From Paenibacillus sp. JJ-223 (GTDB lineage Bacteria > Bacillota > Bacilli > Paenibacillales > Paenibacillaceae): DNA of 64,000 nucleotides. Where the stretch lies: positions 496,001 through 560,000 of the forward strand of contig NZ_CAKMMP010000002.1 of NCBI RefSeq assembly GCF_927798175.1, read 5' to 3'. The notes beneath the pieces are model-generated. The model was not told where the DNA came from. It worked only from the letters and a program-made list of their open reading frames with translations, and searched no databases. A program made the position numbers and the translations under genes. Shown here piece by piece: positions 1-9,364 of this stretch (positions within the stretch are counted from its first letter, which is position 1; each line of letters opens with the position of its first letter).

Positions 1-1260
1 CTTCGTCAAAATGTCCATCCCGATCTTCAGCGCGCCAAAGGCGGTAAAGAGGTGCGTGCGCATAAAGTTCGCCAGGTTGAAGCGGCTTTCGGGCGAACGG
101 ACGAACAACGGACGGCCTTTGTCGATGCCCGTGATGTTCTCGCCGGAATAGTACCCGTAACTCAACAAACCGCCGCCATCCGGCTCTGCTTCAAGCGCCT
201 TGTTGAACAGGACGCTGAACAGCTTGCCGGTATCGGCTTCGAATCCCATCGCTTCCGAAAATTCGCGGAACAAGCCGATCCATGCGTTGATGTCGCTCGA
301 GCAGTTGTTGGCATGCACCATGCCCACAGGGCTGCCGTCCGGCGTCGTGACCATATCGATCTCGGGATATACTTTGGACAGCTCCTTCTCCAATACGATC
401 ATCGCAAATACGGACGTGCCGACCGAGATGTTACCCGTGCGCTTTCTCACGCTGTTCGTCGCAACCATGCCGGTTCCGGCATCGCCTTCCGGAGGACAGA
501 GCGGAATGCCTGCCTGCAAATCCCCCGATGGATCGAGCAGCTTGGCGCCCTCCTCGGTCAAGTCGCCTGCACGTTCTCCGGCGAGATAAACTTTGGGAAG
601 CAGATCCTCGACCTTCCATGGATATCCTTTGGCAGCAATCAGCTCGCTGAATTGCTTGATCATGGATGGATGATAGTCATGCGAGGCCTCGTCGATCGGG
701 AAAATCCCCGAAGCATCGCCGATGCCGATCGCTTTGCTGCCCGTTAACAGCCAGTGGATGTATCCGGCAAGCGTGGTCAGGAAATCAATGCGAGGCACAT
801 GTTCTTCCCCGTTCAGGATGGCTTGGTACAAGTGGGCAATGCTCCAGCGCTCTGGAATGTTGAACTGGAACAGCTCGGTCAACTCTTTCGCTGCGGCGCC
901 GGTCGTGGCGTTCCGCCATGTCCGGAACGGTACCAGCAGCTCGCCTTTGTTATCGAACGCCATATATCCGTGCATCATGGCGGAAAATCCGATGGAACCT
1001 ACGGTCCGCAGGGCCACTCCATACTTTTGCTCGACCTCTTGCTTCATTTCGCGATAGGCCGTCTGCATGCCGGCGATGATATCTTCCTGGCTGTATGTCC
1101 AATATCCGTCTTTCAGGAGATTCTCCCATTCGTAGCTTCCGGACGCGACGGTTTCAAAACGCTCGTTGATCAACACGGCCTTGATCCGCGTAGATCCAAA
1201 TTCGATCCCAAGCGAAGTCGCTCCCTTGGCAATCGCTTCTTTCATGTCCAAATGACTCAT
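1..1260 (-). CDS. araB: FGGY-family sugar kinase, AraB-like (3' end outside window)
   Basis: Probable ribulokinase-type enzyme that phosphorylates a sugar such as L-ribulose with ATP in the cytoplasm. The reverse strand reads without a stop from 1260 to the window edge, giving about 420 of the usual 530-560 residues. The N-terminal phosphate-binding segment [14 protein letters not shown] is followed by WTYSQEDI and GFSAMMHGY, as I remember from lactobacillus-type AraB proteins rather than B. subtilis AraB. The ATG at 1260 has a GAGGGG ribosome site about 12 bases upstream; a GTG two codons earlier is an alternative. The gene diverges from araR across a gap holding AraR-like operators, which is the main reason for proposing arabinose. 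Xylulose or another pentulose remains possible. Confidence 0.8.
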   Translation of the reverse strand, partial: MSHLDMKEAIAKGATSLGIEFGSTRIKAVLINERFETVASGSYEWENLLKDGYWTYSQEDIIAGMQTAYREMKQEVEQKYGVALRTVGSIGFSAMMHGYMAFDNKGELLVPFRTWRNATTGAAAKELTELFQFNIPERWSIAHLYQAILNGEEHVPRIDFLTTLAGYIHWLLTGSKAIGIGDASGIFPIDEASHDYHPSMIKQFSELIAAKGYPWKVEDLLPKVYLAGERAGDLTEEGAKLLDPSGDLQAGIPLCPPEGDAGTGMVATNSVRKRTGNISVGTSVFAMIVLEKELSKVYPEIDMVTTPDGSPVGMVHANNCSSDINAWIGLFREFSEAMGFEADTGKLFSVLFNKALEAEPDGGGLLSYGYYSGENITGIDKGRPLFVRSPESRFNLANFMRTHLFTAFGALKIGMDILTK

Positions 1261-1437
1261 GATCACGCTTGTCCCCTCTCTGATCGCAAGTTTTAAATCC
1301 GAAGGATGGCATCGCTAAAAAAGCGCAAAAAATATATTGAATTCATGAATTCGTATCGAAAATAAGCGGCCTTTTACTCGAAGAACTTTTTCGTCCCCTT
1401 CAAGAAGGCGCTTTCTCCAACTGACAGCCTTAGTATA

Positions 1438-1457
1438 TTTTTTGTACGTACATTTGT
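1438..1457. promoter_or_regulatory. AraR-like operator, kinase-proximal
   Basis: TTTTTTGTACGTACATTTGT contains the palindrome TGTACGTACA with flanking T/A tracts. B. subtilis AraR is known to bind operators built on ATTTGTAC half sites. The site lies about 180 bp upstream of the kinase start. Confidence 0.7.
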
Positions 1458-1630
1458 CAATAAAATATAATAGTTATACCTACATAGTCCGTGAAAATTG
1501 CCGCTATAGTGGACTATTCTTACATTTACCAGGCTATACTGTTAAGTACACATCCCTGTTTCACCCGCAAATTGTACGGTTCATTTCAAAAATATGTACC
1601 TTTCGTTCCCATCCCGCCGCAATCATGATA

Positions 1631-1650
1631 AAATATGTACGTACAACTAT
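1631..1650. promoter_or_regulatory. AraR-like operator, araR-proximal
   Basis: AAATATGTACGTACAACTAT carries the second TGTACGTACA palindrome, 193 bp from the first and about 40 bp before the araR start. The position fits autoregulation of araR. Confidence 0.7.
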
Positions 1651-1682
1651 TTCGATAACGACTTTTTATATATGAAACGACA

Positions 1683-2792
1683 ATGAAAGAAGTGGATGAC
1701 GTGAAGCCAAAGTATCAAATCATCATCGATGACATCAAAAGCGATATCCTCGCCGGGACATACAACGTGGGAGAACAAATCCCGACCGAGTCGGCGTTGC
1801 AGGAGAGCTATAACGTAAGCCGCCAGACCGTACGGAAAGCCATTTTGGAGCTGTCGAACGAAGGTTTTCTGCGAAGCGAAAAGGGCTCGGGGACCTATGT
1901 AAGCAACCAATACAGGCTGCGGTCCGGCGGCCACGCCTCGAAAAGAACGATCGGTGTCATCACGACCTATATCTCGGATTACATCTTTCCTTCCATCATC
2001 CGCGGCATTGAAAGCCGATTGAATGAAGACAACTATTCGCTGCTGCTTGCCAGCACCAACAATGATGTCGCCCAGGAGAAAAAGGCGCTTGAAATGATGC
2101 TGTCCTACGGCGTGGACGGTCTCATTGTCGAGCCTACCAAGAGCAATTTATACAACCCTAATATCGCGTACTATCTTTCTTTTAAAGAACAGGACGTGCC
2201 GTTTACGATGATTAATGCCTATTATGAGGAGTTGGAGGTGCCCTTCTTCTGTCTGGATGACGTGCAGTCCAGCTATCTCGCCACGCGGGAACTGATCGCC
2301 AAGGGCCACGCCCAGATCGGCATTATCGCGAAAATGGACGATTTGCAGGGGAAATACCGGATGAAGGGATATATCAAGGCCCTGGGAGAAGCCAAATTGC
2401 GTTTTCATCCCGAGCAGGTGCTTTCGTTCGATACCGCATCCAAACCGGATCTATCGACCAGCCTGGAAACGTACTTAAGCGAAAACAGGGACGTTCTGAC
2501 CGCCATTGTCTGTTACAACGACGAAGTGGGGCTGGAGGTGGTTCATACTTGCCGCAAACTTGGCATTTCGATCCCTGACGAGCTTTCCATCATCGGCCAG
2601 GACAACTCGTATATCGCCAAAAACGCCAACATCAAGCTCACGACGCTGACCCATCCCCAAGAGCAGATGGGACGCGACGCCGCAGACTGGATCATCAAAA
2701 CACTGCAAGGCAAGAAAGACTTGGCCGCCCATACCTATTATCAGCCTGTGCTGGTCGAAGGGGAAACCGTTAAGGAAATCGAAGTGGAGTAA
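1683..2792 (+). CDS. araR: AraR-like GntR/LacI hybrid transcriptional repressor
   Basis: Repressor of arabinose-type genes. Residues 8-75 are a GntR winged helix (PTESALQESYNVSRQTVRKA, then GSGTYVS), and residues 85-360 are a LacI/PurR-like periplasmic-binding fold that would hold the sugar effector (TIGVITTYISDYIFPSIIRG, DGLIVEPT, LTTLTHPQEQMG). This domain pairing and the N-terminal KYQIIIDDIKSDI pattern are typical of AraR. The ATG at 1683 has little ribosome site; a GTG at 1701 would start directly at KPKYQ and fits the family start better, so either may be correct. It is divergent from the kinase and probably binds the TGTACGTACA sites between them. Confidence 0.88.
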   Translation: MKEVDDVKPKYQIIIDDIKSDILAGTYNVGEQIPTESALQESYNVSRQTVRKAILELSNEGFLRSEKGSGTYVSNQYRLRSGGHASKRTIGVITTYISDYIFPSIIRGIESRLNEDNYSLLLASTNNDVAQEKKALEMMLSYGVDGLIVEPTKSNLYNPNIAYYLSFKEQDVPFTMINAYYEELEVPFFCLDDVQSSYLATRELIAKGHAQIGIIAKMDDLQGKYRMKGYIKALGEAKLRFHPEQVLSFDTASKPDLSTSLETYLSENRDVLTAIVCYNDEVGLEVVHTCRKLGISIPDELSIIGQDNSYIAKNANIKLTTLTHPQEQMGRDAADWIIKTLQGKKDLAAHTYYQPVLVEGETVKEIEVE

Positions 2793-2819
2793 CGCAGTGG
2801 CAAACGCCAAGGCGGATGA

Positions 2820-3140
2820 GTGGCAGAAAGCATGCATGATTGGTTGCGATCTGCAAGGGTGTACCCCGCACTGCATGATACATTGGGATTCAGAGGGAGG
2901 GAAGCGGAATGGCATGGTTTGGACGGCAGCATCGACAAGCTCGTTCAGTCCACCGGACAGTTTGGCGAAACGGCAACCGAGCTTTGTCTGGTCAATGCCA
3001 TTTGCGATTACCGTGAAGTGGAAGGCGAACATACCTTTCCGTATATGCTGTTCGCCCACAAAACCGACAATGACGGAGATCTCTGGGAGATCTCCTTTTT
3101 GGTTGGTTATGGGCGGCTCCCCTTTGCTGCAGGAAATTGA
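2820..3140 (+). CDS. Uncharacterised short protein, possibly a gene remnant
   Basis: I do not recognise this protein. The frame from a GTG at 2820 has gene-like codon use and segments such as GLDGSIDKLVQSTGQFGETA and YREVEGEHTFPYMLFAHKTD, which read like a real domain. No good ribosome site precedes it, a second frame from 2797 overlaps its beginning, and its last codons run through a strong terminator hairpin at 3075-3100. A decayed or frameshifted gene behind araR is the simplest reading. Confidence 0.35.
   Translation: MAESMHDWLRSARVYPALHDTLGFRGREAEWHGLDGSIDKLVQSTGQFGETATELCLVNAICDYREVEGEHTFPYMLFAHKTDNDGDLWEISFLVGYGRLPFAAGN
3075..3100 (+). terminator. Rho-independent terminator
   Basis: Perfect 9-bp stem GGAGATCTC/GAGATCTCC, loop TGG, followed by TTTTT. 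It would end transcription coming from araR. Confidence 0.85.
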
Positions 3141-4330
3141 ATCGTAACCGTGGTGCCACGCCCTTTCGCACTGTTATAGCGAATCTTTCCATCATATTTT
3201 TCCACGATGTTAAAACAGATCATCAATCCCAAGCCGGTTCCGCTGCTTTTCAACGAATAATAGGGCGTGCCCAGCGACCTTACCTCATCTTCGGACATTC
3301 CACTTCCTTCATCCATGACTTTAATCTCAATGAATTCATGGTCTTTCTTCGCCATCACCGCAACCGATTGTCCTGCATCGGAAGCTTCCAACGCATTTTT
3401 GATCACATTCATGAGCAGCTGCTTGAATTCGATTTCGTTGATGAAAATCAAGCAATCTTCCTCCGCTTGGATACGGAGGTGTTTGTCGGACAGCATCGCG
3501 TAGGAGCCGATCAGCCCCTCAACGCTCTCCACGACATCCTTTACATTTACCTCCTCCGGACGCTGGTCTACACTGGGCTTCGACAAGGTCAGAAATTGGG
3601 AAGTAATATGTTCCACCGTATTCAGTTCATCGATCATCAATTGAAATTTGTTCTTGGTTGACTCGGAGAATGAAGGGTCCTCTTTAAAAAACTGCAAGAA
3701 CCCCCGGACTACCGTAACCGGGTTGCGAATTTCATGGGCAACGGCGGCCGTCAAATGCGCGACCATTTTCAGCCGCTCGGATTGTTGCAATTGTTCGTAA
3801 TAGTGCTGCTGTTTCCGCATCCTCACGAAGGAGAGATGAAAGATCAGGAACATTAATAGTTGAATCGCCACGATGTTGATCAGATTGCCCACCACGTCCT
3901 GGTGCAAGTAGGCATAGGCATTGCGCTGATCCACCAAAAGGATGTACGAGAACGTGAAGGCGATTAAAATGCCGTTGACCGTGAACGAGAAATAGAACAG
4001 CTTGGAATCAAAAAACAGGATCGATAATGCGGGAAAGAGAGAAATGAAAATATACGTGGTCCACGTCTCCGGATACATAAAGAACAGGGTGTAGAAATAA
4101 GCAAACCCCGCCAGAATGATCACTTTTCGAAAAAAATGGGTCTCGCGCCTGGGATACATCCATAAACATGCCGATATTCCTGCTACGCACAACAAATGGA
4201 TGATGTATCCGAGGTTAATCTCCTCCAGCTCGGTCGTAGACAGAATCAATCCGCCGAACATCAGCACGATGACGACAGACATGATGATATAATATGTTTT
4301 GCGGTTCACTTGACTGTAAAATTCCTTCAT
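3107..4330 (-). CDS. Orphan membrane histidine kinase, sporulation-kinase type
   Basis: Sensor kinase of 407 residues. About six membrane segments fall between residues 14 and 168, with no sizeable extracellular loop, as in KinB-type kinases. The HisKA box AAVAHEIRNPVTVVRGFLQF places the phosphorylated histidine at 199. The ATPase domain shows N, D and G boxes (NVIKNALEAS, DEGSGMSEDE, GTGLGLMICFNIVEKY). No response regulator is adjacent, so it is an orphan. In Bacillus and Paenibacillus such kinases feed phosphate into the Spo0F/Spo0A relay; that role here is inferred from type only. It is convergent with the araR side, and the terminator at 3075-3100 lies between them. Confidence 0.88.
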   Translation of the reverse strand: MKEFYSQVNRKTYYIIMSVVIVLMFGGLILSTTELEEINLGYIIHLLCVAGISACLWMYPRRETHFFRKVIILAGFAYFYTLFFMYPETWTTYIFISLFPALSILFFDSKLFYFSFTVNGILIAFTFSYILLVDQRNAYAYLHQDVVGNLINIVAIQLLMFLIFHLSFVRMRKQQHYYEQLQQSERLKMVAHLTAAVAHEIRNPVTVVRGFLQFFKEDPSFSESTKNKFQLMIDELNTVEHITSQFLTLSKPSVDQRPEEVNVKDVVESVEGLIGSYAMLSDKHLRIQAEEDCLIFINEIEFKQLLMNVIKNALEASDAGQSVAVMAKKDHEFIEIKVMDEGSGMSEDEVRSLGTPYYSLKSSGTGLGLMICFNIVEKYDGKIRYNSAKGRGTTVTIQFPAAKGSRP

Positions 4331-4708
4331 GAATTCACCACTTAACCCTTTTATTGATGTCCTTCCTTTTCAATGAATGAAAAGATCATCCATATAGCCC
4401 AGTTTCATCTTTGGTTGTGTACAATATAACAAGCTTTTTATTATTATGTAATTTTAATTTTTCCACAGCTGGGCAGGAAATACAGGGAGTTGCCATGAAC
4501 CTCTTTATTATTACGAGTTTTCAGGAGGTTGTTACGTGCAAAAGGCATGGGGTTCAGTGTTATTTGAGCAAATATTCGGGGAAAACGTGAATCGGGAGGC
4601 CGGTCCATCCAAACTTGTGGAATTTGCCGAAACGATGCTGGCAAAAAATAAAGCGGGAGTTGGCAAACGCATAGCGTATTGGTTTGCACCCCCGCTTCAA
4701 ACTATGTT
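4331..4708. other. Gap with a possible short GTG frame and a terminator
   Basis: AT-rich promoter-like DNA (4331-4520) is followed by a good ribosome site (CAGGAGGTTGTTAC) and a GTG at 4536. The frame starts QKAWGSVLFEQIFGENVNRE and then runs into the antisense of the acyl-CoA ligase gene. A truncated gene start is possible, but the frame crosses the ligase terminator, so I do not call it a gene. Confidence 0.3.
4641..4695 (-). terminator. Rho-independent terminator of the acyl-CoA ligase gene
   Basis: On the reverse strand the stem uses GCGGGGGTGCAAACC and GTTTGCCAACTCCCGC, followed by TTTATTTTTT. It lies just after the ligase stop codon at 4709. Confidence 0.75.
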
Positions 4709-6338
4709 TCAATGCAGGTCCACCTTCGAGGAAAATGAAGTTGGTTCTATTTCGGGCGTGGATATCGACCGGGAAATCAGCTCGCGAAGCCGTTTTTTGT
4801 CTACCTTGTCAACGATCGTTCGAGGCAACGTATCCAGAATGATCAGATGTGCCGGCCACTTGTGGCGAGCAAGGCTTTTTTCGCAGAACGCATGCAATTG
4901 TTCCAGACTCAAGCTGTCCCTCTTTTTCTGCAATACTACGCAAGCGACGAGAGCCTCTCCCTCCAGAGGAAGCGGGATTCCCACCACTGCCACATCAGCC
5001 ACTTGGGGGTGAGCTAAAATCGCCTGCTCCACTTCGGCGCTGTATACATTGGAGCCGCCAACGATCACCATATCCTTCAGCCGATCCAACACATAGAGAT
5101 ACCCTCCCTCATCCACATAGCCAAGATCGCCGGTACGGAGCCAGCCGTCGATCATCGCTTCACGGGTGGCCTCCGGCTGACGCCAATATCCGATCATCGT
5201 CTGCGCGCCTCGAACGACGATTTCGCCGGGTTCATTCACTTGCGCCTCCCGCCCATGCTCGTTCACGATGCGTACTTCGAAAGCCTGCTCGCCTTGAAGT
5301 CCCAAATCTGCAGGACGTCCTACCGATTGAAGCCGGATCGGATCATGCAGATGTTGAGCGGGAAACAGTCTGCTGATCGACATGCCGCATTCGGCCTGCG
5401 AGTAGTTGTTGACCATCAAGGCGCCAGGAAACTTCGCAACCGAATCCCGCAGCGTTTCCGGTGCGATTATAGATCCCCCGCAGCCGATCACCTTCAGGCT
5501 TCGCCTATCTCGATCGGTCGCGGAGAACTCACGATTGAGGTCACGGAGCAGTTGTCCCACCGTGCTTAGATGTGTAATCCGGTCGCGTTCCACCGCTTCC
5601 AGGATGCGGTGTACATTTGCCGGATATTCATCCAAAAAGATAAGACATCCTCCTGCAGCCATAGTGGCCCATATCTGAAACTGGCCCACCAAATGCGAAA
5701 TGTTGAGTACCAGCACGCGACGGCCAATGTCATATCCGAAACCGGCAGAAGGCGTGACCTGGTTCCAGGCAGCGATGCCGCGATGCGAATGCATGACCCC
5801 TTTCGGTCTGCCCGTCGTTCCCCCCGTATAGACCAATACGGCCACGTCGTCCTCACTTCGTCCGCAAGTGCTAACGGACGACGTTTCGATGCTGCTTTCG
5901 TTAAGGGAGTCCGCGAAAACAGCGACTGCTCCCTCCTCCGCGGTAATGAAGCGGGGCGGATTCGCCAGCAACGCTGCCGCCGATTTCGCAGCATCGGCAT
6001 AGCGGCGATCGTGAATGACGATCTTTGGTTCGGCATCCTTCAGAATGGCCGCAAGCTCTGGAGCTGTCAGTAAAGGGGATGGTGCTAATGGAACGGCACC
6101 AATCCCAACAGCGGCATATAAGGCAATGACCAATTGAGGATCAGGGGTGTCCCAACAAAGCGATGCGATCACCAGGCCGCACCCCCTCTGCATAGAGGAC
6201 TTGGCCTACTTGTTCTGCATTTTGGTGAACTTCCCTATAATTCATAACTTTACCGTGCCTTAAAAGCGCTGGTTCCTCAGGGTATAGACTGGCTGCCAAT
6301 GGCAGGCGTTCCGACAGAAGCATAGTACGGCCCTCCAC
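4709..6338 (-). pseudogene. Acyl-CoA synthetase (AMP-forming), interrupted by a one-base frameshift
   Basis: Class I adenylate-forming enzyme that would activate a carboxylic acid to its acyl-CoA. The first 65 residues (start at 6338, ending LYAEGVRPGDRIALLGHP) stop at 6141. The rest continues in the next frame (DPQLVIALYAAVGIGAVPLA to 4709). Deleting one base from the run of four G (plus strand 6144-6147) would join both parts into about 542 residues, the normal family length. Motifs present are VLVYTGGTTGRPKGVMHSH (phosphate loop), GWLRTGDLGY, DRLKDMVIVGGSNVYSAEVE and a C-terminal PRTIVDKVDKKRLRE with the catalytic lysine. Everything else is intact, so the lesion is recent, a sequencing error in a homopolymer, or a slippage switch. 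The substrate cannot be told. Confidence 0.85.
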
Positions 6339-6837
6339 GTATGGGATTGAATAACCGGATCAGGAAACTCGGTATTGCTCGAACATACCACACATAAGGA
6401 GTTTATAGGCATATATTGTTTTGATCGAATTGATTAGTCATTGAAATAAATGGTTTGGAATCCTATCTAGCACAGTGCTGAATAGCAGTCACGAGTGGAA
6501 TTAGGTCCCTTCCCCTACGCTTTGTCCACTCCAAACCGTCATTTTACCCGCCATTTAATTGGACCAATTTTACATAAAGATGAGCGATTTTCATACAAAC
6601 ATATACTTCCATTGGCAGATAAGCCTCTGTTGGCCCGTCCGGCCTCAGCAACCCATTCACCGTGAGGTGGGTGGGCTTTTTCTTTTTTTTATGTATACAG
6701 TCGCCCGGAGGAATAATTTTTTTTGAAAAAATTCATCGTTTTTCCGTGCTGACACGTCTTTCATACGAACAGAATTTCAATTTCAAGGGGTTTCTGCCGC
6801 ATACCGGAACAAAAAAGACAGAAGGGGGCGGTGAGGG
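6339..6837. other. Non-coding gap upstream of ECF sigma gene
   Basis: No gene is supported in this 500-base gap. It holds the perfect palindrome AATTGGACCAATT (6557-6569), a GC-rich structured stretch (6613-6660) and a strong terminator (6652-6690). A terminator without an upstream gene on its strand suggests a short untranslated transcript or a leader. The last 150 bases contain the promoter region of the sigma gene, but no clear boxes were assigned. Confidence 0.45.
6652..6690 (+). terminator. Rho-independent terminator without an obvious gene
   Basis: CCCATTCACC, loop GTGA, GGTGGGTGGG, then CTTTTTCTTTTTTTT. It ends about 150 bases before the sigma factor start. Confidence 0.7.
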
Positions 6838-7347
6838 TTGGAAAACACGGGAAATCAATACGTAGAAGATACGCCATTTTCGATCATGGATGAAGACGTT
6901 TTTTTCGAACGCTTAACCCGCGAACAGCACAAGTTGTATTCCGTCGCCTACAGCTACATGCGGAACGAAGCGGATGCGCTGGAGATCGTACAGGAAGTGG
7001 CCTGCCGGGCATGGATGAAACGAAAGAAGCTCAAAAACGAACAGTCGTTTACGCCATGGCTGATCCGAATCACGACGAATTGCTGTATGGACGAGCTTCG
7101 ACGCCAAAAGCGGGTTTCCCCGACGGATACGATACATGAGGAAGCCACCCAGGAAATGAAGCATAACGACCAAATCGATTTGGAGCGGGCCTTCGTGAAA
7201 TTAAAGCCTAAACACCGTCACGTCGTGATGCTGAAATACTACCAGGACATGACGACCGCGCAGATCGCCAAAGTGCTCCAAAGGCCCGAAGGCACGATCA
7301 AAAGCTGGCTCCGGGAAGGGCTGAAGCAGCTTCGAAAATATCTGTAG
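6838..7347 (+). CDS. ECF-type RNA polymerase sigma factor
   Basis: Small sigma-70 family factor of 169 residues. Region 2 spans about residues 25-95 (LYSVAYSYMRNEADALEIVQ, then FTPWLIRITTNCCMDELRRQ). Region 4 spans about 115-168 (LERAFVKLKPKHRHVVMLKY, MTTAQIAKVLQRPEGTIKSW). The start is a TTG at 6838 with an AGGGGG ribosome site about 10 bases before. The next gene, 19 bases downstream, encodes a membrane protein with the DUF4179 layout found beside such factors, so the two are probably sigma and anti-sigma. The regulon is unknown. Confidence 0.92.
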   Translation: MENTGNQYVEDTPFSIMDEDVFFERLTREQHKLYSVAYSYMRNEADALEIVQEVACRAWMKRKKLKNEQSFTPWLIRITTNCCMDELRRQKRVSPTDTIHEEATQEMKHNDQIDLERAFVKLKPKHRHVVMLKYYQDMTTAQIAKVLQRPEGTIKSWLREGLKQLRKYL

Positions 7348-7366
7348 AGACAGGAGGCGTGTCCAT

Positions 7367-8788
7367 ATGTCGGAAAAAGAACAGCGCATGCTGGCGCAAG
7401 ATTCCAGGGACGTACATAGAAAGGCACAGATTGCGGAGATCAAACTATCGACGGCGATCCGCAAAGGAATAGCGGAAGGCAAGAGACGCGAAATGAAACG
7501 ACGCAGGGTTGCATACGGAGCCGGGGTCATTGCAGCCGCTGCGGCATCCGTGTTCTTCACGACTTCACCGCTGGGAGCTCCCTCAAGTGAAAAAACGTAT
7601 GAAGTGGTTCAAACCACAACTACGCAGCAGCCGATCGATGTCGAGCTGTTCCGGCCGATGGCCAAACAGGATCAAGGCATTGCAGCCGCGCTGGATCAGG
7701 GGCTTGTAAAGCCGATCAACCAAAGTGTGGAGAAAGACGGATTCCGCATCGATGTTGCGGGTGCGTTTACGGATGGACGTAAATCGTACATCATGTACAG
7801 CGCGCAAAACAATACCGATCATACAGCCTATCCCCTGATCGATTCGCTGGCCTTCGGCGGCGTCGAAGCCTCCTCCTTTAAAGCACAATCCATGCAGGCC
7901 ACGAGCAGCAGCGAGCTCCTTCCCGGCGAAACGGGTTACTACGTGTACACGGCCAGCCTGGAACCTGCTGCTTCCTACAAGGAAGGTGCCACGATCGGCT
8001 TGAAAATTTGGGATGCCGTAAGCAACGAATACCGGAGCCGTTTGAAGTTCACGATCCCGCTTGAACCTGACCTGCTTGAGGAAAAGGATCGAATTTATCA
8101 CCCAAGGAGCACACTGGTCGTGGATGGGCAAAAAATAAACGTGAGCCAGGTTCAATTCACTCCACTGAATACGTACGTCGATCTCGAATATGACGCAAGC
8201 AATGACCAGCAAATTTTCAAGCTGCTGAACCCTGTCCTGGTCGGCGAAAAGGGGGAGGAACGGGAGAAGGTATATTACCCGGACACCATGTTTTCGGACG
8301 ACTCCAAGGTCACGCTTGTATTCAGAAGCAACTCATTCGATCACATGGACGGCGTTTCATTGAAGGTATCCGGCATTGCCGCGCTGCCTAAAGAAGAGAT
8401 GCACATCGCCATCGACCTGGGTCAAAAACAGATCGTTGCGGCGCCGGACCAATACGTTCAAATCATCGAACCCGAAGAACCGGCGGCAGATGGAGAGATT
8501 TTGCTGTATTTTAAACGTGAAAAAGCGATGGCTGCCCAAAGCTTCGGCATGTCGCTTGAGCATAACTTCACGGATGCGGAAGGTAACAAGCACGACTTGT
8601 TATCACCGGAAACCATTAAGCAAGGCGGGCATTCCGTGTCCACTACAGCCGATAGTTCCATTGAAGACTACTATGCCGTAAATTTTGGAAAAGAGGCTTT
8701 GGATTATCGGCAACCTTTAACGATTGCGATCGAGCAATACTGGAATCCGATCATGGATTCGCAGTCTGTTGAACTGGTCTCGAACTAA
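7367..8788 (+). CDS. DUF4179-type membrane protein, probable anti-sigma factor
   Basis: Protein of 473 residues: a charged cytoplasmic N-terminus (1-47) that could hold the sigma factor, one membrane segment at about 49-66 (AYGAGVIAAAAASVFF), and a large external part rich in beta strands. The first external segment (residues ~85-205, from VELFRPMAKQDQGIAAALDQ) matches the DUF4179 pattern. ATG at 7367 follows AGGAGG. It is co-transcribed with the sigma gene. DUF4179 proteins are known partners of ECF sigma factors; the signal sensed is unknown. Confidence 0.8.
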   Translation: MSEKEQRMLAQDSRDVHRKAQIAEIKLSTAIRKGIAEGKRREMKRRRVAYGAGVIAAAAASVFFTTSPLGAPSSEKTYEVVQTTTTQQPIDVELFRPMAKQDQGIAAALDQGLVKPINQSVEKDGFRIDVAGAFTDGRKSYIMYSAQNNTDHTAYPLIDSLAFGGVEASSFKAQSMQATSSSELLPGETGYYVYTASLEPAASYKEGATIGLKIWDAVSNEYRSRLKFTIPLEPDLLEEKDRIYHPRSTLVVDGQKINVSQVQFTPLNTYVDLEYDASNDQQIFKLLNPVLVGEKGEEREKVYYPDTMFSDDSKVTLVFRSNSFDHMDGVSLKVSGIAALPKEEMHIAIDLGQKQIVAAPDQYVQIIEPEEPAADGEILLYFKREKAMAAQSFGMSLEHNFTDAEGNKHDLLSPETIKQGGHSVSTTADSSIEDYYAVNFGKEALDYRQPLTIAIEQYWNPIMDSQSVELVSN

Positions 8789-8808
8789 GAAAACATGTAA
8801 CACAACAG

Positions 8809-8851
8809 AAAGGCATGATGGGGGGTATTAATCTCCCATTCATGCCTTTTT
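8809..8851. terminator. Bidirectional terminator
   Basis: Arms AAAGGCATGATGGG and CCCATTCATGCCTTT with T-runs suitable in both directions. It separates the sigma operon from the convergent HxlR gene. Confidence 0.8.
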
Positions 8852-8872
8852 CGGGTGCACCGATAAGCGGCT

Positions 8873-9226
8873 TCATTCCGATTTCTTTTCTAAAGGATCG
8901 TTTTTATATAACTTGCTCATATGTTCAAGATGAGTGACGCCCCAATCATTTAATGCCTGCAACACGGAGCTTAAACCTCTGCCGTACTCGGAAATGGAAT
9001 ACTCCACCTTCGGAGGAATCTGATTGTACACCTCGCGATGCACGATATCGTTGTATTCCAGCTCTCTTAATTGCTGAGTGAGCATTTTTTTGTTGATATC
9101 CGGTATCGCCTTTTGCAGTTCGCTAAACCGCATGGTGCCTTTCGAAATAAGCTGCAGCAAAATGACCGGTTTCCACTTTCCCACCAAAATGTTCAATGCC
9201 GATTCGAATTTACAATATTCTTCCAT
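8873..9226 (-). CDS. HxlR-family winged-helix regulator
   Basis: DNA-binding regulator of about 117 residues. The conserved HxlR core is visible: CKFESALNILVGKWKPVILL, RFSELQKAIPDINKKMLTQQ, then LREL and VEYSISEYGRGL. The ATG at 9226 is preceded by AAGGGGGTG at a good distance, whereas the ATG at 9253 has no clear ribosome site. HxlR proteins respond to aldehydes, quinones or redox stress and usually control the gene transcribed away from them, here a DoxX protein. CACTTT and AAAGTG half-sites in the intervening gap may be its operator. Confidence 0.9.
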   Translation of the reverse strand: MEEYCKFESALNILVGKWKPVILLQLISKGTMRFSELQKAIPDINKKMLTQQLRELEYNDIVHREVYNQIPPKVEYSISEYGRGLSSVLQALNDWGVTHLEHMSKLYKNDPLEKKSE

Positions 9227-9364
9227 GGAACGCTTCACCCCCTTATGTTTCATAAGGTCACTTTTTGTTAACCAGGTTTAGATAAAGTGCCTACTTCCTG
9301 AGTCTTGTCGTTAGGCTCTATTATACCTTGTGTAACGAATAAAGTGATCAGGAGGTCTATGTTC

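Larger units (their letters stand above)
1261..1682. promoter_or_regulatory. Divergent control region between sugar kinase and araR
   Basis: This 420-base gap is AT-rich and holds no gene. It carries two copies of the perfect palindrome TGTACGTACA (1443-1452 and 1636-1645) and partial copies near 1574-1601 (ATTGTACGG, ATATGTACC). The spread of sites over about 200 bp would suit repression of both divergent promoters by AraR, possibly with looping. Individual -35/-10 boxes were not assigned with confidence. Confidence 0.7.

Noticed and set aside
52..1296. Several plus-strand frames opposite the first gene
   Set aside because: The reverse strand carries a complete FGGY kinase pattern with a ribosome site; the plus frames show no family features.
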